Origin: Gyrodactylus bullatarudis
Taxonomy: Eukaryota > Platyhelminthes > Monogenea > Gyrodactylidea > Gyrodactylidae
Assembly: GCA_012064415.1 (NCBI GenBank)
Contig: SSNU01000107.1
Coordinates: 117,373 to 181,372 of the forward strand
DNA length: 64,000 bases
Direction of reading: 5' to 3'
Part shown: positions 57,438 to 64,000 of the stretch, one piece after another
Layout of the letters: each line of letters starts with the position of its first letter
How positions within the stretch are numbered: the first letter of the stretch is position 1
Made by a program: the position numbers and the translations under genes
Notes under the pieces: generated by a model
The model's input: only the letters and a program-made list of their open reading frames with translations
Told to the model about the DNA's origin: nothing
Database searches by the model: none

Positions 57438-58084
57438 TTAAATTTAACCACAATTGATTAGTCAGTAAGAAATATATTTTCTCGAATTATTCAAGAATAT
57501 AATTTGACTTAGTCAAATTTTTTGAATGATTGATGCGAGCATGAAAAATCCCTTTTTGTATTTGACATATTTTTTCATTCTTAATGTGTCCAGAAATCTC
57601 TGATGATGACTGATTATTAGAATTTGTATTTTAAAAAGAGTTTAAAATCTTTAGATCTGAAGAAAGATCATCGTTGTTTAAAATTTACTTCACCCAACTG
57701 TTTTATTGAAAAAGATTTATAATGCTTTTACCACAAAGCTCAGCCATTGGATTTGAAATTCAAAGCTTGAATTAATAATACATATTTAGTCGATCTCAAC
57801 GCAATTGAGTCATCAAAAGTTGCTTTTAGGACTGTGATTACTAATTAGATTACTGATTACTAATCAGTGATTAGTGATCTATAATGAATTAGAAATTATT
57901 TAGTTAGTTACATTGATAAGGTATTTTCGAAGAATATGACTTTGTTGTAGATGTCGTTTAAAATAAGTCATTAGATTCAAACAAGAAATATTTTCTTCCG
58001 AATAAAGCTATAATTGTGTATGCCCGAAATAAAGGACTAATAAAATCCATTTAAATTCATAATTTAAAAAATTGAAGAAGTTAT
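57438..58084. other. gene-free stretch with a palindromic patch
   Basis: 57834-57880 holds overlapping small palindromes built from GATTACTAAT and TGATTAGTGATC. No gene is seen. Confidence 0.4.
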
Positions 58085-58320
58085 ATTAAAACCAAATGTA
58101 CATTTCTCAAAGCATCATCAGTGACAACACTTAAAAATTTAAAAGAATATAAAATACTACAAATTGTGAGAGAAAAAGTAGAAGTTAAAGAAAATAATGT
58201 ATGTCACGAGAAAAAATTAAATGCAAGCTGAAAAACCACCAATAAATAGCAAAAGTGGATAGAAAAATGAAAAAGCTCAAATAGTCCAAGGAAGTTGAAG
58301 ATTATAGAAATAGTTCATAA
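58085..58320 (-). repeat. solo Penelope-like 3' end
   Basis: It is co-linear with 13045-13285: AAATGTACATTT, CATCATCAGTG, then AAACCACCAATAAATAGCAAAAGTGGATAG and CCAAGGAAGTTGAAGATTATAG. No GIY-YIG frame follows. This is an extremely 5'-truncated copy of the same family. Confidence 0.75.
58090..58128 (-). ncRNA. hammerhead-like motif, second Penelope-end copy
   Basis: The minus strand reads TGTCA, CTGATGA, TGCTTTGA, GAAA, TGTACATT, TGGT. Stem I forms with G-U pairs (GTCA with TGGT), and stem III ATGTACAT is unchanged. Stem II has at best a U-A and a C-G pair around a bulge. The core is preserved while the arms differ from the copy at 13052-13090. Confidence 0.45.
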
Positions 58321-60196
58321 CGCTCGATTTTCCTTAGGGGCTTTTAGAGGTACTAATGAAAATAAAAACCCGTGGTACTGGACCATTTGTTAGACGAATA
58401 GAAAGAACTAAATTCAGCTTTGGTTAAATTTAATAATCCATCTTAAGCAGAAAATTGTTCTAGCAGAATTCATTCAAAAGTTAAGAAAGATTTCTTTCTC
58501 TTCTAAATTCGAATATCAGAGTTTCAAATCAAGATGCAAAATTTCTCCATGTACTTTTCCATTCAAGTTTGTGTATTTTACCTGAATGTTACTTTGAATG
58601 GAAGAGATAAACTATTCAACAGATAATAATGACATTTATGAATATTTATTAAATACCAATGATGGAATAGATTATTAAATAATTTCCATTAGAATATATG
58701 TACATAAGAAAAGAATTTATTTAGATGCAAAAATTTTGAGCCATTCATTCAATATTCTTGAAAAATGTTCGACAGTTTATCAATCAAACCTAAGAATCAA
58801 TTCTTAAACAAGTGCCCGATATGGCGTGGTGGTATGGAAACATATTTTGTGGTTCTTTTTAAGGGCGCAGGTGGTAGTGTTTTAAACTAAACTTACAAGT
58901 CTTGAAATCATGGTGGTCAAACCCTTAAAACTATGAAACTAGCTAAAAATTTTAATCTACAATTTTACAATCCCTTAGCTGGTTCAGATAGAAAGTGAAA
59001 AATCCTATTTTTTAATCAGCATTACTATTTAGGCTCAAATTACGTGGGTTGTCCTAATTATAAATGAAATATATATGTAATTTCAAAAATACATTGAATA
59101 ACATCAAGAGTTATCATTAAAATTTTATTTCTAATTTTTTGTACATTTGAATCTTTTGGTGATAGCGTAATTCTTTCTAAATCTGTAATTTTTCATGTAT
59201 CATATATTTTTTTCTGATATTACATACAATTTTACATGAATAAAAATGATCGAGTAGCGAATTTCACTGTATTTAAGTTACAAAACTGATGAACAATAGT
59301 TTCTTCTTCACTGATCAAAAAATCTTGGGTGCATTATCATATGCAGAAGAGCAATGTGTTTGATATACTAACCAATTTCTTAAAATGAATTAATCAAAAT
59401 TACTCAATGTATACATAAGTGTTTCTTGATTTTAAATTAATCTAAAAGGTTTTATTCGATTCTGAGTGGTAGAAAGATGGCACAAACTGAATAATTTCAT
59501 TTACATGTATCTATGGGCACAAGATTGAGAGAATTTTGATTAATCAAAAAACATAAATGGAAAAGAAACTTGAGATCTCTGATAATAAAAGGGGGAGTTG
59601 GTTTGGGCTTCCAATCTGAACATTGGGATTGGAGTTAACTTTTATCCAGATTATAGTTATGAATATATGTATAGGTGTCTGTAAAGTGGAGTTGAGGAAA
59701 AATATTTATTTTGTATAAAAAATCAGAGAAAAATATTAATCCATGTTTCTATTAGGTTGAAGTTGAGTTCAATACATCAAATCATACGAAAATAGAGATA
59801 ATTAATATCTGTTATAAAAGTTGTGATAAGAGTTATTCAATAATATTAATATTACAGTTAAAATAAATGAATTTAACAATTAATTAATCATAGATGTTAA
59901 TTATTATTAATGAAAATACAAATTATATTAAAGAAATTGATTTTTTTTCAAAGAATTCCACATCAAAATAGACAAGAAAATATTTATTAATTAGATCAAA
60001 ATGGGAAGATTTTATTGATTTTATTTGGGATAGGGGAGCGGGGTTACAATTTTTTTGGAATGAACTTTGAATTGAAGCTGATTTGTATGCTTAGGGGAGT
60101 GGGGGAGAGAATACTCTTCATTTTAGCTTTAAGGAATTATGGATCGGCAGTGTGACTTTTATCTATCTAGTGAAAGTTTTTTGTAACTTGATTAGG
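58321..60196. other. gene-free stretch downstream of the PDE9-like gene
   Basis: The right part is the likely 3' untranslated region of the PDE gene; AATAAA on the minus strand lies at 60020-60025. Otherwise it is AT-rich sequence with no supported feature. Confidence 0.35.
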
Positions 60197-63100
60197 TCAA
60201 TCAATTTTCTCAGATTCTGGCAATAATTTTGTATAATAATCCAGTTGGTTCAATGCTGGAGTAATTATAATGGGCTGAAAAAAGGATAAATTACTTTAGA
60301 GTCATTATTAACGAATTACACTCATACTTATTAACATTAGCGGCTTATCTGAATGCGGAAAAATTGTGAATAGAGCTATTCGAAAACTTGATTAAAATAT
60401 TCCATATCAGCCTGATGGATATAAAAAATCATTATACAAGAACAGAACTCTAGCATTTTGATTAAAAAATTCTGTATTTTTAAAATCATTTGATAAGTTT
60501 CTGATTCATGGTGGAATTCTGTTTTATTATGAGATTCTGAGTAGATTTTTGAAAATTTAAATTTTTAGCTTGGATCACAACGTAATTTTACTCAGTGAGA
60601 GGACTCAGATCAGCTATATATTGAGGGGTTTTAACTTTCTTCAGATTGAAAAATTGTAGAAAAGAATTTTTTTATCGATTTTTAAAACGTTCTTTTTTCC
60701 TCAAATTAAGATAGAAATACATTAATTTTAACTAGATCATCTTTATGATATAAAAGATTTGTTTAATATTGTGGTTAAAATATGAAAATAATTCCTTTTC
60801 ATTTCTTCTTTTAATGTACTAATTGCATATTTTTGAAAAGCCGGTGCCTTTGAGGACCACATGTCTTCCTACTAATGGTCAAGTAGTCAGTAATTTGACG
60901 TCCGGTAATTCAAGGAGTCCTGGTATAAAAGCTGATAGTAGAATAAAAAAATTGCGAAAATACCTCATTTTTATGAATTTTGATATTCAAACAGTATGCT
61001 GGAATCCAGAAAAAAATTCAGAGAGCTTTTCAAGATCAGGAGACAAAAACGAATAAGCAATTCCATTGTTTCGTTTTATTATTCTATTGCAAAGATGACC
61101 AATGTAATATGGCTAAAACTTATTTTTAATCAAGAGGTTTTTGGCAACACATGGATGACACACTTTTTATCGCGTAAAAGCATCGGGAAATTACACGAAT
61201 GTTCAATGAATATTTGAATGGATAATTGACGAGAAACCTATGTATATCAATAAAGAACAGTGTTTATTACTTTAATTAATTTTATTGTTGCTTTGTTTGT
61301 ACAGGAAGATTAAAAAATTTCCTATTGTTGATCAATGTTAATTTATTCTTGTTACGGCGTTAAAAGAATATATTACAACAATAAAATAGAAAAACTTATT
61401 TTTCGATCAATTTTTTGCCAAATTTTATTTAGTATTATTTTTTTAATTGTGAATACTAAATGGAATCTTTTATATATTTCAAAATGGCGTCAAATTTCCT
61501 ATTTTATCTCGATATTAAACCATTATTCAGTGACCATTAACTTTGAAACAGTAAAAATGATCTAAAGGAATCGAAATGTGACTTTAATATAATAATCTGT
61601 TGTTTCTTAAAGTCTCTAAGTCTTTGCTTTATTCCTATATTCATTAACCAGATGATTTTCGAATTTCTTGCAGACACTAGTTGTCAAGCTTCATAATTGC
61701 ATAGTTTTTACAGCTCCAGAGCTTTTACTTTATTTTATCATTTTAACACTTCATATTGTACAGATCACTTAATTACTTATTGTATTTCTATTTGTACATG
61801 AAGATTTTCGTTATATTTTGTATTTATATTTCAATTCAATGCAAGATTTTTGTCTAACAAAAAAATCTCGTTAAGGTGTGTATTCGATTAACTTTTCAAA
61901 TAGGATTTTTTTATTAATTATTCGAAACCTCAAAAGCGTTCCGAACCATTATCAATATTATATTGCTTTAGAATCCTCAATACATTCTAGAAACTATTCG
62001 AAATTGAATTATAATTGAGATAGAAAAATTTAAATTATTAACTTATTCATGACTGGATTTGTGGTCGAAAATCAGAAAAAAAACATTGAAAATTTGGCGA
62101 AATTATTCTAAAGCAAATTAAATATTTAAACATTCAAATTAAAAATATCATTATTACAGAATATTTAGTCCTGTAGGCAAGAATTAAACTTAACTAATGA
62201 ATTCTTAAATGAATGAGAAATATTCAGTTAGCAAATATTTCTGAAAGTAATGGGATTTAATTCCTTGCTAGAGGAATCAAAAATCATAATTATTTTTTTG
62301 ATCTTTAATATCTTGAAATGAAATTTAGATGATAAAAGAAAACTTCTCAATTTGAGACATTGATACATGCACGTTATTTATTAAAAAGAACTAAAACTAA
62401 CCTATGGAAATGAAAAAAGAACATATGTGATCGATTGATTGATTTTTTTTCTTTTTCAATATATACGAATAAATTAAGGATGATCAATTTTCAATCGATT
62501 AGGAAAGTTTTGAGCTTAGAAGACTTGTTTCTTAAATATATGAAGAAAAATAACAATACACTAGTCGATTCAATATATATTGATCAAAAATAAAGATGGA
62601 TTTTATGGGATTAGAAAATAAAGTTTTCAATTGCCTTTGAAATAAAAATAAATCAACTTACTTCAAGTTCAGGAATGAGATCACAAAGACTTTTGAAAAG
62701 TGGCAAAATAACAAATTGTATAAAACTACACTGACTAGCCGGTTTGCTAACCTGAGAACGGTCCATGAATGGGGCGTATGGTAGATTGGATTTTTTCTCA
62801 AAATCACTCTAAAAAAATTAATCATTATTTTCTGTGAGAATTGGAAAGAAATTATTTTCTAGAATTGCAATACTAGTAACTTTAAATAGCTGTTTACGAA
62901 CAGAGAATTAATTCACGAAATAGGCTTATCTTTAGATGGATCTTTCGGTATGATATAGATGCACATTCTCAATGAAATTTACATGCCTAAAAGAATTAAA
63001 TTAAAATCTTGATCTCTCTTAAAAAGTGAAATAGATCAAGATTGCGTTAAAATTTCTAGTCTATTAATACATAACCAAAAGATTATAGTTAAATCAAACG

Positions 63101-63975
63101 TTTAAATTATAGTCGATGATGAAAAGGGGGAAAATTACTGAAAAAGAACCATAGTAGCTAAATCGCAGAGTCAATGAAAATCAGATTAGTCTTCAATAGA
63201 GTGGTTCTCTTTAGAATATCGTAAAAATTCGAATTCTCTTTCATACTAAATGGAATACGTCCATAGTGTTACTCATGAATAGGCCAAATGGAATATTCTT
63301 TAGATATAAAATCAAAGTTTAAAAAATTGAGGCTCATTTCAGTCTTCCAACAGTAATCAACAGAAAATAATTGATTGGTTCAATATGATAAGATACAATC
63401 TTTAGGTATTGAACTAGGCAACCCATACGTCTACCCTCAATATTCGATTTATTTTCTAATAATTGCATTATTTCATCTTTAGTAAATAACTTGACTGATT
63501 TTACCCTCTTTTCCGTCTCGAAATATGTAAAAATAAACCAGCAAATTAGAAACTAAGATAAAATAATCTTTCAACCGAAAATTCACAGTTGTACTTTTAA
63601 TATTTTTCTTTGATCTAAACTGTTGAAACAATAAAAAATACAAACAGAGTGGATTTATTGATTAGTGCCATATATGTGTATTTTCTGCAACTATTTACCG
63701 AAATGAGTTGCATTAGTCTTACTTGAACAAAGAATTCTTCTAAGAGACGATCAATCCATTCTGCTGCAACATTAATGGGCCTCGACTCATTTGATATATC
63801 CGACACTTTAATGAGTATTGACATGACCAGGTATCGTGTTAGCTTATCAATAACCCATTTAGGTTTGCCAGTTTCTTCGTCGATACATAACATTTCTTCT
63901 TTATGGTTGAGAACTTTTTCAGTGAAAGCTGTTAGAATTTCATTATGTGAGGACATATCAGTTGCTAGAATACAC
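60197..63975 (-). CDS. cGMP phosphodiesterase, PDE9-like, last three exons
   Basis: Exon 63723-63975 encodes CILATDMSSHNEIL..., then ILIKVSDISNESRPINVAAEWIDRLLEEFFVQ. This holds the conserved metal-binding Asp of class I PDEs (KxxDISN) and the ATDM.-H motif. Exon 62662-62808 continues with SDFEKKSNLPYAPFMDRSQVSKPASQCSFIQFVILPLF, the PDE9 signature (PxAPFMDR; the second invariant glutamine is in SQCSFIQF). Exon 60197-60274 supplies the tail PIIITPALNQLDYYTKLL to TGA. All junctions are phase 0. The catalytic domain would hydrolyse cGMP in the cytoplasm. The HD-type metal-binding half lies off the right edge. The last intron is 2.4 kb with no other exon seen. An insert of about 10 residues (CIDEETGKPKWVIDK) lies between the ATDM and DISN motifs relative to the vertebrate enzyme. 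Confidence 0.9.
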
Positions 63976-64000
63976 CTGAAATTGATAAAATAATACTCAA

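Noticed and set aside
1..64000. CRISPR arrays, bacterial operons or phage modules
   Set aside because: The window is eukaryotic: introns, Pol III tRNA and metazoan genes. No regularly spaced short repeats were seen.

Overview
This is AT-rich (roughly 70%) nuclear DNA from an invertebrate animal. Genes have many GT-AG introns, some very short, and lie in DNA crowded with transposon relics. A multi-CUB surface protein, Arp2, a PDE9-type phosphodiesterase and an intron-bearing tRNA-Tyr point to a metazoan. The mixture of Tigger/pogo, hAT, piggyBac, Penelope-like, LINE and Ty3/gypsy-like sequences fits an arthropod or another small invertebrate, but the species cannot be named from the sequence alone. 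Exon limits were placed by hand from splice signals, frame continuity and family conservation.

Layout: 1-889 (-) is a broken Tigger/pogo transposase cut by the window edge. 2174-9423 (+) is a multi-CUB gene of at least six exons, with a long-arm inverted-repeat element in one intron. 12.4-14.3 kb (-) is an internally deleted Penelope-like element that keeps its GIY-YIG nuclease end. 18015-19349 (-) is an intact but divergent Arp2 paralogue. 20.0-37.4 kb holds almost no genes. It is a patchwork of inverted-repeat elements, a hammerhead-ribozyme candidate, a mariner-type MITE, a LINE scrap and a piggyBac-type MITE. 38281-38503 (+) encodes the end of a small secreted four-cysteine peptide. 40121-43743 (-) is the canonical Arp2 gene. 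44203-52428 (+) is a hAT-transposase-derived gene with an open frame across three exons. Its introns contain a tRNA-Tyr gene, a retroposed 5' half of that tRNA, and a 4-kb LTR retrotransposon on the opposite strand. 54353-54679 (+) may be a small membrane protein, 56547-57437 is a piggyBac relic, and 60197-63975 (-) is the 3' part of a PDE9-like gene.

Only the CUB gene, the two Arp2-type genes, the PDE9-like gene and the tRNA are confident host genes. The two Arp2-type genes would act in nucleating branched actin through the Arp2/3 complex. PDE9 would hydrolyse cGMP. The CUB protein would act at the cell surface. Nothing suggests that these genes form a functional cluster.

The most notable observations are: an LTR element whose gag begins inside the LTR and reads through the primer binding site; a 24-nt intron in Arp2, with 32- and 39-nt introns in its paralogue; hammerhead-type motifs, two of them at Penelope-element 3' ends; a hAT-derived gene with altered catalytic positions but an intact frame; and several families of long-armed inverted-repeat elements.
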